In this document: in pieces, positions 1 to 8,422 of the stretch
How the letters are laid out: each line of letters begins with the position of its first letter
Position numbering within the stretch: position 1 is the first letter of the stretch
Assembly (NCBI RefSeq): GCF_900111995.1
Contig: NZ_FOKF01000001.1
Location: 124,001-188,000 of the forward strand
Source: Collimonas sp. OK607
GTDB taxonomy: Bacteria > Pseudomonadota > Gammaproteobacteria > Burkholderiales > Burkholderiaceae_D
Length of the DNA stretch: 64,000 bases
Direction: 5' to 3'
Translations under genes and position numbers: made by a program
The notes under the pieces: generated by a model
Told to the model about the DNA's origin: nothing
Databases searched by the model: none
What the model saw: only the letters and a program-made list of their open reading frames with translations

Positions 1-252
1 ATCCAGGAAGAAACGGAAATCGGCCGCGACGATCTCGGATTCGAATTCATGCTGAATGCACTACGGCTGAATAAGGGTTTCGAGGTGAATTTGTTCAGTG
101 AGCGTACCGGACTGGCAATCAATGCGATAGAAAAATCCTTGAACCAGGCCGAAGCCAAGGGCTTGCTGTACCGCGACCACAAGATCATCCAGCCTACTGC
201 GCTGGGACAACGGTTTTTGAATGATTTACAGCAGATGTTCCTGCTGGATTGA
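1..252 (+). CDS. hemW: HemW-like radical SAM heme chaperone, C-terminal part
   Basis: The reading frame is open from base 1 and ends at the TGA at 250-252, so only about 83 C-terminal residues are present. The visible piece contains GFEFMLNALRLN followed by LFSERTGL, a pattern I associate with the C-terminal winged-helix-like domain of HemW (older name: oxygen-independent coproporphyrinogen III oxidase-like protein). HemW is a cytoplasmic radical SAM protein that handles heme; its catalytic Cys cluster would lie upstream, outside the window. Assignment rests on this tail only, so a close relative such as HemN cannot be fully excluded. Confidence 0.8.
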   Translation: MQEETEIGRDDLGFEFMLNALRLNKGFEVNLFSERTGLAINAIEKSLNQAEAKGLLYRDHKIIQPTALGQRFLNDLQQMFLLD

Positions 253-326
253 TCTGTTTTCCTGAAGAATCCTGCTTTTATCCCAATAAAAGCGGCTGCG
301 GGATCGTTAATTTCCCGCAAATTGGG

Positions 327-332
327 TATAAT
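327..332 (+). promoter_or_regulatory. -10 element of tRNA-Ser promoter
   Basis: A perfect TATAAT lies 12 bases before the tRNA 5' end. The expected -35 position (about 304-309, TCGTTA) is a poor match, so only the -10 box is called. The distance suits a transcript starting just before the mature tRNA. Confidence 0.55.
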
Positions 333-343
333 TACGCCTCTCA

Positions 344-433
344 GGAAGTGTGGCCGAGTGGTTGAAGGCACTAGTCTTGAAAACTAGCGACGGTTTATCC
401 CGTTCGTGAGTTCGAATCTCACCGCTTCCGCCA
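344..433 (+). tRNA. tRNA-Ser (anticodon UGA)
   Basis: A 90-nt class II tRNA with encoded CCA. The acceptor stem GGAAGTG pairs with CGCTTCC at the 3' end; the anticodon stem CTAGT/ACTAG encloses the loop CTTGAAA with anticodon TGA, reading UCA and UCG-type serine codons. A long variable arm and the T-loop TTCGAAT are visible. It is followed directly by a rho-independent terminator, so it is a single-gene unit. Confidence 0.97.
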
Positions 434-443
434 GAACATCGAG

Positions 444-475
444 AAAAACGGCCCTTTATGGGCCGTTTTTCTTTT
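444..475 (+). terminator. Rho-independent terminator after tRNA-Ser
   Basis: The arms AAAAACGGCCC and GGGCCGTTTTT flank the loop TTTAT and are followed by more T residues. It also lies just past the end of the convergent thermonuclease gene and, read on the minus strand, could serve that gene too (A-rich flank on the other side). Confidence 0.9.
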
Positions 476-486
476 CCCTGCACCGT

Positions 487-1008
487 TTATGGACAGCCGT
501 ACACCTTGCGCCCATTGACCCACTGATAGCGGCCGCCACGCGGCCCGATATGGCAAGTTGCATCTGGCGAGCCAGCGTACCGGAAACGCCAGGGCGCGAC
601 AGGATGCGGATCTGCCCACAATCCAATTTTTTTGTTGCGTGCCGCCGTCTCGAGCGCTTTCAGATCGCGGTCCTTTTGCCGAAAAGCCCAGGCCATGCCA
701 CGTTCAAGCTGGACCCTGCTTGCATCAACGCCGTTGCAGCGCACCGTTGCAACGGTGCGACCGAAACGGTCGATGGCAATTGCATCGTATTGCGCATCCT
801 TGCCAAAGCATAGTTGATGCAGCGATTTCCTGGCCTGTGGGCCGAATGCCTGTTTCATTTCCGGCGCATCGATACCGGCCAGACGCAGCTTGAGCTGCCT
901 TGTTCCAACTTGCAGCGTCATGCTGTCGCCGTCGGCCACGCGGATAACTTCATGCGCGTGCGCGATAAGCGGCGCGAGGAGCAGTAAGGTGGCAAGCAAT
1001 ATTCTCAT
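487..1008 (-). CDS. Secreted thermonuclease (SNase family)
   Basis: 173 residues with a Sec signal peptide (hydrophobic residues 3-15, likely cut after AHA at 16-18). A staphylococcal-nuclease domain follows at about 20-135. The catalytic set is present: Arg42 and Glu50 in LRLAGIDAPE, and Arg84 in DRFGRTVA, with DGD at 26-28 for calcium binding. Members hydrolyse DNA and RNA phosphodiester bonds outside the cytoplasm. The C-terminal 30 residues (PRGGRYQWVNGRKVYGC) form a small extra tail with Cys, seen in other proteobacterial members. It converges on the tRNA-Ser gene and stands as a single gene. Function as a nuclease is well supported; its physiological role is not shown. Confidence 0.9.
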   Translation of the reverse strand: MRILLATLLLLAPLIAHAHEVIRVADGDSMTLQVGTRQLKLRLAGIDAPEMKQAFGPQARKSLHQLCFGKDAQYDAIAIDRFGRTVATVRCNGVDASRVQLERGMAWAFRQKDRDLKALETAARNKKIGLWADPHPVAPWRFRYAGSPDATCHIGPRGGRYQWVNGRKVYGCP

Positions 1009-1105
1009 TTACACTGTAGTGGTATCCAGCGGTCATATAGCGCAGCATATGGCAGGCAGCGCCTGGTTTGGCGCCGCTGAGCCGACAGCTTACAGCGGAG
1101 GGGCA

Positions 1106-1801
1106 ATGAAGAATATAAGAGGTATCGTATTTGATCTCTACGGCACGTTGTTCGATGTGCATTCGGTCGCAGCAGCCTGCGATGCCTGTCATCCTGGCCG
1201 CGGGCGGGAAATCAGCGTGATGTGGCGGCAGAAGCAGCTTGAGTACACCTGGCTGCGTAGCCTGATGGCCGACTATGTCGATTTCGAACAGGTCACCCAT
1301 GACGCACTGGTGTTTACCTCCAGACAGCTTCAACTGCCTCTCGACGAAGCGGCGCGTGCCGCCCTCTGCAACGAATATCTCAAGATCAAACCGTATCCCG
1401 AAGTGCCGGAGGCGCTGGCCAGATTACAGGTGATGGGGCTGCCGCTCGCCATCCTGTCCAACGGCTCAGTCAATTCGATTCGCAGCGTGGTAGCGGCATC
1501 CGACCTGGTTCTTCGTTTCAAGCACCTGATCAGCGCCGACGATGCGCAGATCTTCAAGCCGCACGGCAGTGTCTACACGCTGGCGGAGCAGCGGTTGAGT
1601 TGCGATCGCTCGGAGCTTCTGTTCGTTTCATCTAATGCATGGGATGCTTCAGGCGCGCGGCATTTCGGTTATCCCGTATGTTGGATCAATCGGGCCGGCA
1701 ATGCGTTTGACGAGCTCGGCCAGTCTCCCGATCATGTCGTGCAGGGATTGGATCAACTGGCGGATTGGATGGCTGCGCAGCAGATCGCTTCTCGATCGTA
1801 A
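1106..1801 (+). CDS. L-2-haloacid dehalogenase (HAD type II)
   Basis: 231 residues. The start at 1106 is chosen because an AGCGGAGG ribosome site lies just before it and the HAD motif begins at once (VFDLYGTLFD). All nine residues I recall for the active site of the Pseudomonas sp. YL L-DEX enzyme are present at the same numbers: Asp10, Thr14, Arg41, Ser118, Lys151, Tyr157, Ser175, Asn177 and Asp180. The reaction is hydrolytic dehalogenation of L-2-haloalkanoic acids to D-2-hydroxy acids through an aspartyl ester on Asp10, in the cytoplasm. The gene is divergent from the thermonuclease and converges on the PAP2 gene. Substrate use in the host is unknown. Confidence 0.9.
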   Translation: MKNIRGIVFDLYGTLFDVHSVAAACDACHPGRGREISVMWRQKQLEYTWLRSLMADYVDFEQVTHDALVFTSRQLQLPLDEAARAALCNEYLKIKPYPEVPEALARLQVMGLPLAILSNGSVNSIRSVVAASDLVLRFKHLISADDAQIFKPHGSVYTLAEQRLSCDRSELLFVSSNAWDASGARHFGYPVCWINRAGNAFDELGQSPDHVVQGLDQLADWMAAQQIASRS

Positions 1802-1815
1802 CCACTCTCTCAATC

Positions 1816-2529
1816 TTATCTGGGAAAGTATTTGACGATTCCTTCAAGCAGCAGGCGTACGTCATAGAACAGCGTACCTATTTCAACGGTAACGATGAAC
1901 AGCGCTGCCTGAAAGGCTGCCGGATAACGATCCAGCAGCATGTTGCAGTACCGGCCATATAATTTGATCACGCCAGCGCGAGTGCTGAGCGCAACACATG
2001 CGATTCCCAGCAGCGTGCCAGCGATAATATCGGTAGGGTAATGCAAACCGAGGTATACCCGTGGCAGGGCAATGAAGATCAGCACATAGAGATAGAGCAG
2101 GGAACCGGCCATTCTTGAGATCAGGAAAATCCCGGTGGCGAGACTGAAAAACAAGGCGGCGTGATCGCTAGGGAAGGAGTTCCATATATATAGAGCCTGG
2201 CTCTCCGGTACCGGCAACCCGATGTATACGTGATGTGCCAGTGCAGCGTTTGCAAATGGACGCGGCTGATATGGCCCCATGGTGTTCGCGGCCCTGGCAA
2301 TGACGACGGCGACGACGCAGCCGATCAGGGTCGCGATAACGATGTCCCTGGTGTTTGATTTCGGGTCTGTATCTCTGAACCAGAAGTACCACAGCATGCC
2401 CATGATGGGCAGGCCTTTAAACAAATCGGAACCGGAAATGAAGTGAACGATTTGATTGAACGGTGCTGACATCATTGTGAATTGTCCCAGCCAATTCATC
2501 ACAGAAATGTTCATATAATTGTTCCACAT
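1816..2529 (-). CDS. PAP2-family membrane phosphatase
   Basis: 237 residues, several membrane segments. The three phosphatase signatures are visible: QPRPFAN (motif 1, without a clear Lys), SFPSDHAALF (motif 2, PSxH) and RVYLGLHYPTD (motif 3, with the catalytic His and Asp). Such enzymes hydrolyse lipid phosphates such as undecaprenyl pyrophosphate or phosphatidic acid at the periplasmic face. The start at 2529 is preferred because AGAGG stands 7 bases upstream; an in-frame ATG at 2544 has no ribosome site. Closeness to the polysaccharide locus might suggest recycling of the undecaprenyl carrier, which is inference only. Confidence 0.85.
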   Translation of the reverse strand: MWNNYMNISVMNWLGQFTMMSAPFNQIVHFISGSDLFKGLPIMGMLWYFWFRDTDPKSNTRDIVIATLIGCVVAVVIARAANTMGPYQPRPFANAALAHHVYIGLPVPESQALYIWNSFPSDHAALFFSLATGIFLISRMAGSLLYLYVLIFIALPRVYLGLHYPTDIIAGTLLGIACVALSTRAGVIKLYGRYCNMLLDRYPAAFQAALFIVTVEIGTLFYDVRLLLEGIVKYFPR

Positions 2530-3938
2530 GATGCTGCCTCTCATTGATCATACTGTTTGAGTATCTGGCTCGAATGCATTGAAATGCACGCCGTCTTCTT
2601 CGGATTTTTTTCCTCAACATCTGGTGTCGGCCGTTCGGCAGAAACCATAATTCATTCGACTGCTGCTATACAATTTTTTCCAGCAAACATCACAATAAAT
2701 GCAAACCGTCTCTGGCAGAAACAAGAGCAGAAAACTTCCCTGTCGGCTTTGATATCGCCCCAAAATTTCAGCAACGCCGCGCATTTTTTTGGTGCAATAT
2801 TGTTGCCTTACATAATCATTTTATTTAAATGAAAATTTTGTAAATTTGTGCCTTGCACAATGAAATATTTGAACGATACTAAGGGCTAATGGCGGCCTTC
2901 AAAATTTACCGCGAATCGCAATGGAACATTGCCGAGTAGAAATTATTTTGATGCAGATATATGGATATCGGGTAAATAATATCTCATACATTTCAACGTT
3001 TTTTCGAATTCATATTTTTTATATTATCAATGTTGCGCGCTGGCAGTGCCCGAGCTATATGGGTTTAGCAAGGAATCGCGTTCCGCCGTTTATGTGGGGC
3101 GATACCGAATTTCCATATTTTCGGCATGTGTAATTCTTTTGTTCGCACATTTTTTTTGATCAACACCATGGTTGTTAATGTGAAAATCGAAGTGCTACAA
3201 AGTGTAACAAATTTAGCCTTGAATGAATTCGCGGCATAAATTGAAGTCCTTCGTGGTGTGATTATGTTGTGTTGCAGCATGCATCACACGACGCCTTTTC
3301 ATGTCGAAAAAACGGGTCGATTTCTCTTTGCCTGTTTTAACAAATGCGGCAATGGAAACCAACCCCGACTTTACTCAGATTCTTGATGTCAGAAGGAAGG
3401 ATCATGCAAAAAAAACGCCGCCTCGATGCGCCATGCATCAAATTCAGATTGCAACTCTGCTAGAAAAAAACCCATGCGCCTGCTGTCCGTAAGACGAACG
3501 CCAAGCGTTCGCCGGAAGCAGATGCCCGTGTGACAAACATCGCGCAAGGGATCTTGTAAAGACTCCCTGCATCCTACTCATTATTTTTCTTTCCGCCTTT
3601 TTAGTTGTCTTCGGCGCATTTTTACGTAAAGCCCATACACGGCTTTTATGCAATTTTAGTCTTGCCAAGACGAATAACGGTGCTGATATCTCATGCTATG
3701 TGCGTTCGCGTACTGATCTCATCGATTTATTAGCTTACTTTGCGTACTGCAATCACCGTCTGCTTGAATCAGCCTAAGGATGCATGGCATTGCCTGCTAT
3801 CAATTTTCCAAAAAATCAATTTATTTTTTAAATAACGATTTCTGTCGCGGTTTTGGTAAGAGGAAAATTTAATCAAGCATTCGTTGAAATTGAATCTACA
3901 AATTTTTGTGCAAATTGTTGCGCTGGAAAAGGTGTGTA
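2530..3938. other. AT-rich stretch without a convincing gene, upstream of the EPS locus
   Basis: About 1.4 kb, clearly richer in A+T than its surroundings. Short open frames occur on both strands but lack ribosome sites, family motifs or a coding look. A possible sigma-70 promoter is TTGCAC (2853-2858) with GATACT (2875-2880), 16 bases apart and pointing at the EPS genes. A GG-N10-GC pattern starts at 3042 but its second half is GAGC, so it is a poor sigma-54 site. The stretch probably carries the EPS promoter(s) and a long leader, and may be a target of H-NS-like silencing. Confidence 0.5.
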
Positions 3939-5228
3939 ATGAACAGAAGATTGAAACGTCGCGGAGAATTTTTCAGACTGCCATGGAAAACCATCTTCCT
4001 GATTCCAATATGCTCCTGCGTGCCCGGATTGGTCGCCGCTAACGACCTGGTGCCAACGGACGTCATGCCGCCACCTGATGTCGTCGTGCCGCAGCCCGAT
4101 TCCTTTACACCGTATGCCGGATACGGAGTCAACTACGACAGCAATCCATTGGGATTGCAAAATTCCGCCGCTGCGGAGGCCATGGGAATCGGCAGCAATC
4201 TTTCGGATTACACGCGCAGACTGCAGGTTGGTCTGGCCGTCGACAAGAACATCAGCCAACAGCATCTGACGGCGAATGTGAATCTAGCCAACGTCGAATA
4301 CGAAAGATTCCAGCAACTCGACCACATGGATAAAAACCTGGCCGCCAACTGGAATTGGCATGCGGGCCCTCACGTTGAAGGCAATGTGGGCGTCACTTAT
4401 TCGCAGGGACTCACTCCATTCATCGATTTCCACTTGCTGGAACGCAATATACGCTCGCAGGAAACTGCATATGTCGATGGCTCATGGCTGTTTCATCCGA
4501 GCTGGCGCGTACATGTCGGTTTAGTGCACAGCAAGTTGTGGTACGACCTTGCATCGCAACAGCCAGGCAATAACTCGCAGAACCAAACCGAAGTAGGGCT
4601 CGACTATCTCGCCGCCACCGGTAGCACAATCGGCGTCCAGCTACGCCATACGCGCGCCGATTTTCCGAACCCGGAACTAGATACCGGTTCGCCGGTATTC
4701 AACGGCTATAACCAGGACGAAGTAAAAGCCAAGATTGACTGGCTGCTGACCGGTAAGACGAAGCTGCACTTTTTAGGCGGATGGGTCAGCAGAAAGCAAG
4801 ACGCATTTTCTGTGCGGGACTTTAGCGGCTTGAATTCGCGCCTATCCGCAGACTGGTCGCCTACCGGAAAAATCGATGTCACTGGCTCCATATGGCGGGA
4901 GATCGGCGCTGTGGACGATCTGTCCACCGTTTATTCATTGAATCATGGCGCCAGCATTGCGTCAGCCTGGCACTACTCTGAAAAGCTACGGCTGATAGCG
5001 CAATTCAAATATCAAAAGCGGGATTTTAGCCAGTCGCTGGCGTCCACCGCTCCCGGCTCTCCGAATCAAAACGATGTACTGCGCAATCAAGCCTTGACGG
5101 TGGTTTACAACCCGACATTGCATTGGCAAGTCCAGTTGTCCGGCATCCGTAGCACGCAAACCTTAACCAACTCGCCAGGCGGCTTTGTGAATAACGGCGT
5201 GATGTTCAGCACACGCTATGCATATTGA
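3939..5228 (+). CDS. epsL: EpsL-like outer-membrane beta-barrel protein of exopolysaccharide locus
   Basis: 429 residues. The start at 3939 is preferred over an upstream frame start because AAAAGG lies 6-7 bases before it; a basic segment and hydrophobic stretch (IFLIPICSCVPGLVAA) then give a signal peptide. The rest shows alternating polar/aromatic strands and ends in the aromatic strand STRYAY, typical of outer-membrane barrels. It opens the EPS locus and is 11 bases from epsB, matching the EpsL protein of PEP-CTERM/EpsB-type clusters such as methanolan biosynthesis. The likely role is passage or anchoring of the polymer at the outer membrane; this role is inferred from context. Confidence 0.8.
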   Translation: MNRRLKRRGEFFRLPWKTIFLIPICSCVPGLVAANDLVPTDVMPPPDVVVPQPDSFTPYAGYGVNYDSNPLGLQNSAAAEAMGIGSNLSDYTRRLQVGLAVDKNISQQHLTANVNLANVEYERFQQLDHMDKNLAANWNWHAGPHVEGNVGVTYSQGLTPFIDFHLLERNIRSQETAYVDGSWLFHPSWRVHVGLVHSKLWYDLASQQPGNNSQNQTEVGLDYLAATGSTIGVQLRHTRADFPNPELDTGSPVFNGYNQDEVKAKIDWLLTGKTKLHFLGGWVSRKQDAFSVRDFSGLNSRLSADWSPTGKIDVTGSIWREIGAVDDLSTVYSLNHGASIASAWHYSEKLRLIAQFKYQKRDFSQSLASTAPGSPNQNDVLRNQALTVVYNPTLHWQVQLSGIRSTQTLTNSPGGFVNNGVMFSTRYAY

Positions 5229-5239
5229 GGCAGGAAAAA

Positions 5240-6622
5240 ATGACCGAGAATGACATCCCGCTAGTTTCCTTCTTCAAGCGCCTGCTTGACCCGGCCATTA
5301 TCCTCGGGTCCTTGTATCTGGTCATCATGGCAAAGGACGAAGTGTTCACCGGCGATTACCTGATTTTGATGATTATCGCCTTCTTCATTTCCTCGTACAT
5401 CTACGAGCAGATCGACCTTTACCGCACTTTGCATATCGGGAAGCAGCTTGGGTATGCCGGCGACATCTTCTTTGGATGGATGATCATCGTGGTGATCCTG
5501 ACATTGATGGGGCAGGTCACGGGACTGCGCTATGAATTCTCCGATGGTGTCATATGGACCTGGTTTGCACTTGCACCTTTTGCGCTTTTGCTTAGCCGGT
5601 TGACTGCGCATATGCTGGCATTCAACCTCGGGCGGAAACCTGAAGTCCGATCCGCAGTCATTGTCGGTTCCAACGAGCCGGGGGTTGATATTCTCAAACG
5701 CCTCACATCCGACAACACTGCCGGTATAGACATGCGTGGATTTTTCGACGATCGCAATCAAGCCAACCGGCCCACGGATCTTGACGGTACTCATCTCGGC
5801 GCCATCGCAGACGTCGGGCCCTATGTGCGCGAACACAAAATCAAGACGATCTTTATCTGCCTGCCGATGTCGGCACAACCGAGAGTGCTGGCTTTAATGG
5901 AAGAACTGCGGGATACCACCGCTTCAGTCTACTTTGTACCAGACATCTATACCTTCGGACTGATCCAGGCGCGCCTGGACCATGTTGGAGGCATCCCCGT
6001 AATCGGCATTTGCGAAACGCCATTCACTGGTCTGCGCGGCGTGGTGAAGCGCGGCAGTGACATTGTTCTGGCGGTGCTGATCCAGATCCTTTTGCTACCG
6101 ATCATGTTGGTGATTGCGATAGGGGTCAAACTTTCTTCTCCCGGCCGGATTATTTTCGCCCAGCGTCGATACGGATTGAACGGAGAGGAAATCGTCGTCT
6201 ACAAATTTCGATCGATGGCCGTCACCGAGGATGGTGCTGTCGTCAACCAGGCAAAAAAAAATGATGCACGCGTGACGCGGTTCGGCGGTTTTCTTCGCCG
6301 CACGTCGCTTGACGAGTTGCCCCAGTTTTTCAATGTGCTGCAAGGCCGTATGAGCATCGTCGGTCCGCGCCCGCACGCCGTCGCTCACAACGAACAGTAT
6401 CGCAAGCTTATCCAGGGTTACATGCTGCGACATAAGGTGAAGCCCGGAATTACAGGATGGGCGCAGGTCAATGGATACCGCGGCGAGACCGATACCTTGG
6501 ACAAAATGCGTTCACGGATTGAATTCGACCTGGAATATTTACGCAACTGGTCATTGGCGCTGGACCTGTGGATCATCGTCCGCACCATCAAGGAAGTTTT
6601 AAAAAAAGACAGCGCGTATTAG
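5240..6622 (+). CDS. epsB: Undecaprenyl-phosphate hexose phosphotransferase (EpsB/WcaJ type)
   Basis: 460 residues; start at the ATG preceded by GAGGCAGGA. The N-terminal half has four to five membrane helices, then a nucleotide-binding-like middle domain (SAVIVGSNEPG), then one more helix and the bacterial sugar-transferase domain from about residue 270. Motifs visible there are KFRSM, RRTSLDELPQFFNVL, SIVGPRPH, KPGITGWAQVNGYRGET and EFDLEYLRNW. The enzyme moves hexose-1-phosphate from a UDP-sugar to undecaprenyl phosphate at the inner membrane, starting the repeat unit. Glucose or galactose is the usual donor; the sequence alone does not decide. Confidence 0.93.
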   Translation: MTENDIPLVSFFKRLLDPAIILGSLYLVIMAKDEVFTGDYLILMIIAFFISSYIYEQIDLYRTLHIGKQLGYAGDIFFGWMIIVVILTLMGQVTGLRYEFSDGVIWTWFALAPFALLLSRLTAHMLAFNLGRKPEVRSAVIVGSNEPGVDILKRLTSDNTAGIDMRGFFDDRNQANRPTDLDGTHLGAIADVGPYVREHKIKTIFICLPMSAQPRVLALMEELRDTTASVYFVPDIYTFGLIQARLDHVGGIPVIGICETPFTGLRGVVKRGSDIVLAVLIQILLLPIMLVIAIGVKLSSPGRIIFAQRRYGLNGEEIVVYKFRSMAVTEDGAVVNQAKKNDARVTRFGGFLRRTSLDELPQFFNVLQGRMSIVGPRPHAVAHNEQYRKLIQGYMLRHKVKPGITGWAQVNGYRGETDTLDKMRSRIEFDLEYLRNWSLALDLWIIVRTIKEVLKKDSAY

Positions 6623-6718
6623 TGCGTGTTGATTCGCGAACGTTGACTGGTCATGTGTGGTGAGATGTAACAAATGTTTCAGTAACGAACCATCACTTTC
6701 CTTGGTGTCCTACCGTAC

Positions 6719-6733
6719 ACGTCAATGTGACGT
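6719..6733. promoter_or_regulatory. Perfect inverted repeat ACGTCA-N3-TGACGT
   Basis: Two perfect 6-bp arms separated by ATG lie 26 bases before the start codon of the small PEP-CTERM-like gene, in the only sizeable gap after epsB. The size and position suit a dimeric regulator operator. No promoter hexamers can be assigned with confidence. Confidence 0.4.
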
Positions 6734-6758
6734 CCGATGAATTTTTCAGGAGAAGATC

Positions 6759-7286
6759 ATGCGAAGAGCTATGTTGTTGATCACTCTTTCATTAGCAGTT
6801 TCTTGCAGCGCTGCCGTAGCGGCTGCGCCTGTTTTTCAACTCAATACGTCCGAGGCCGAGGCCCGGAGCCTTTTGGCAATCGATGCGTATCCGTCAAACG
6901 CCGAGCCCGTCGACTCAAACCATGCGGCGCAAACGACAATCGTATCTCGTGCAGCAAGGCCAGCTTCGAAAGCTACCGCTGTTTTCAGTCAGGTAGGAGA
7001 GTCGAATGATTCCCGGCGTGGCGCCAATGTGATTCCGGTGAGTTTTTCGTCCAGTGCCGATGTCGGCCACCTGTCAATGAAGGCGTCGCCCAGCGTGAAT
7101 AATTCGGACGACTTGCTGTTTTATTTTCTCAAGGATTTCGAAGCGAAACCGCAGCAGAAACCTGGACGTTGGGCCTTGCTCCTGGTAGGACTCTGCTTCG
7201 TTTTGTATCAGGTGCGACGTCGACCGATGCGTACATCCATTGGTTTCTTTTCCGTGTCCAAACCTATTGGACAATTTAGTACTTGA
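6759..7286 (+). CDS. Small exported protein with PEP-CTERM-like tail, EPS locus
   Basis: 175 residues; the start has a strong CAGGAGA site. A signal peptide is clear (residues 1-23, cut near VAAA). The middle is polar, Ser/Ala-rich and unassigned. Near the end comes a Pro-Gly, a 14-residue hydrophobic stretch (about 138-151, WALLLVGLCFVLY) and then RRR at 153-155. This resembles the hydrophobic-plus-arginine tail read by exosortases, though the PEP triplet is replaced by KPG and 20 more residues follow the arginines. It sits between epsB and epsD, where other loci of this type carry a PEP-CTERM protein. It may instead be a simple one-helix membrane protein. No exosortase is in the window. Confidence 0.65.
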   Translation: MRRAMLLITLSLAVSCSAAVAAAPVFQLNTSEAEARSLLAIDAYPSNAEPVDSNHAAQTTIVSRAARPASKATAVFSQVGESNDSRRGANVIPVSFSSSADVGHLSMKASPSVNNSDDLLFYFLKDFEAKPQQKPGRWALLLVGLCFVLYQVRRRPMRTSIGFFSVSKPIGQFST

Positions 7287-7396
7287 TGTCTCGCCGGCCT
7301 GCCGTTATTTCCAGCCGTGAGAATAGAAAGTGCGTTCGTGAAATTTGTTTTATTTATGGGAGTCGGATTTTGAGTTGCTTTGAACGGTTCGACTAC

Positions 7397-8347
7397 ATGC
7401 GTGCCATTGGCGGCATATCGCGCATAAAGGGTATTGGCATTTTGATGCTGCTTGCCGCAATTAGCTTATCTGCTTGCGGCGATCAGAAGAAAAATACCAA
7501 CAAGGTACTTGCCAGAGTGGATGGCAATGAAATCACGGCACTGCAACTCGAGGCCGAATTACAGCATGCAGTTGGCGCGACGGAAGAAAATGGCGTGCAG
7601 CGCAAAGCCCTGCGTAAGCAGGCCTTGGACGCGCTGATTAATCGGCAGATTTTGCTGAAGGAAGCGGTGCGCAACAAACTCGATCGCGATCCGAAATTGA
7701 TTCAGTTTGTCGAGCGATTCAAGACGCAAGCGATTGTGCAAGCTTATCTGGAATCGAAAGAAGAAAATTTGAGCAAGCCGTCCAAAGCCGAAGTCGATGC
7801 TTATTTTGACGGTCACCCGGAATTATTTGCGCATCGCAAGGTGTTGGATATCGAGCAATTGGTCATAGCGGCGCAAGATTTTGACGGAGCGATCAAGTCG
7901 CAGATGGACACGGCAACGTCGCTGAACCAGATGGCGACATGGCTCAGGAAGCGCGGCATCGGGTATGTCAAAACCCAGCTTACATACACCAGCGCCGACC
8001 TGCCTGCGGAAATTGTCGGAGAAATAAAGAAGCTTGGAAAGAATCGTTTATTTGTCATGGAAGACGGTCAAAAAGATCTGCTTTGCGCTCTGACTGAATT
8101 ACGAGATAGCCCGATTACGAGAGACGCCGCCACCGCGCAGATCGAGCGTTATCTACTGAACAAGAAGATGCAAGAAGTTGCTGCTGCAGAAATCGCGCGC
8201 TTGCGTTCTTTGGCGAAACTCGAATATGTCGACAAGAGCGATAACTTGATTGTAGAGGATGCGCCGACGTCCTCCACATCGTCAGATAAGCAGGCGCCGG
8301 CCGTGCCAGATCGATCCGGCAGGCACGACGTGGCTGAAGCGAAATGA
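7397..8347 (+). CDS. epsD: EpsD-family peptidyl-prolyl isomerase-like lipoprotein
   Basis: 316 residues from the ATG at 7397, chosen because it yields a normal lipoprotein signal with the lipobox LSAC (Cys at residue 27). The ribosome site is weak and a start at 7445 is possible. A SurA-like helical domain follows (about 35-150, with LEAELQHAV and LDALINRQILLKEAV), then a poorly conserved parvulin-like region and a long charged C-terminus. The family is found in EpsE/F/G exopolysaccharide loci and is thought to help fold export proteins in the periplasm. Isomerase activity cannot be judged here because the parvulin motifs are not clear. Confidence 0.8.
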   Translation: MRAIGGISRIKGIGILMLLAAISLSACGDQKKNTNKVLARVDGNEITALQLEAELQHAVGATEENGVQRKALRKQALDALINRQILLKEAVRNKLDRDPKLIQFVERFKTQAIVQAYLESKEENLSKPSKAEVDAYFDGHPELFAHRKVLDIEQLVIAAQDFDGAIKSQMDTATSLNQMATWLRKRGIGYVKTQLTYTSADLPAEIVGEIKKLGKNRLFVMEDGQKDLLCALTELRDSPITRDAATAQIERYLLNKKMQEVAAAEIARLRSLAKLEYVDKSDNLIVEDAPTSSTSSDKQAPAVPDRSGRHDVAEAK

Positions 8348-8422
8348 GCAAGATGGGCAAGATGCAGATATGGCACAAAACAATAACAGCAACAGAAACA
8401 ATAATTTAACAGGATGGCGAAA

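Noticed and set aside
406-893. Open frames on the plus strand opposite the thermonuclease gene
   Set aside because: They overlap the tRNA and terminator or run antisense to a clear SNase gene, and have no ribosome site or family match.
2557-2832. 91-codon plus-strand frame in the AT-rich region
   Set aside because: No ribosome site, odd composition and no recognisable motif; it fits chance in AT-rich DNA.
3041-3055. Sigma-54-like TGGCA-to-GC pattern before the EPS locus
   Set aside because: The -12 half reads GAGC rather than TTGC and it is almost 900 bases from the first gene.
3301-3668. Short frames on both strands at 3.3-3.7 kb
   Set aside because: No ribosome site and no family; products look random.
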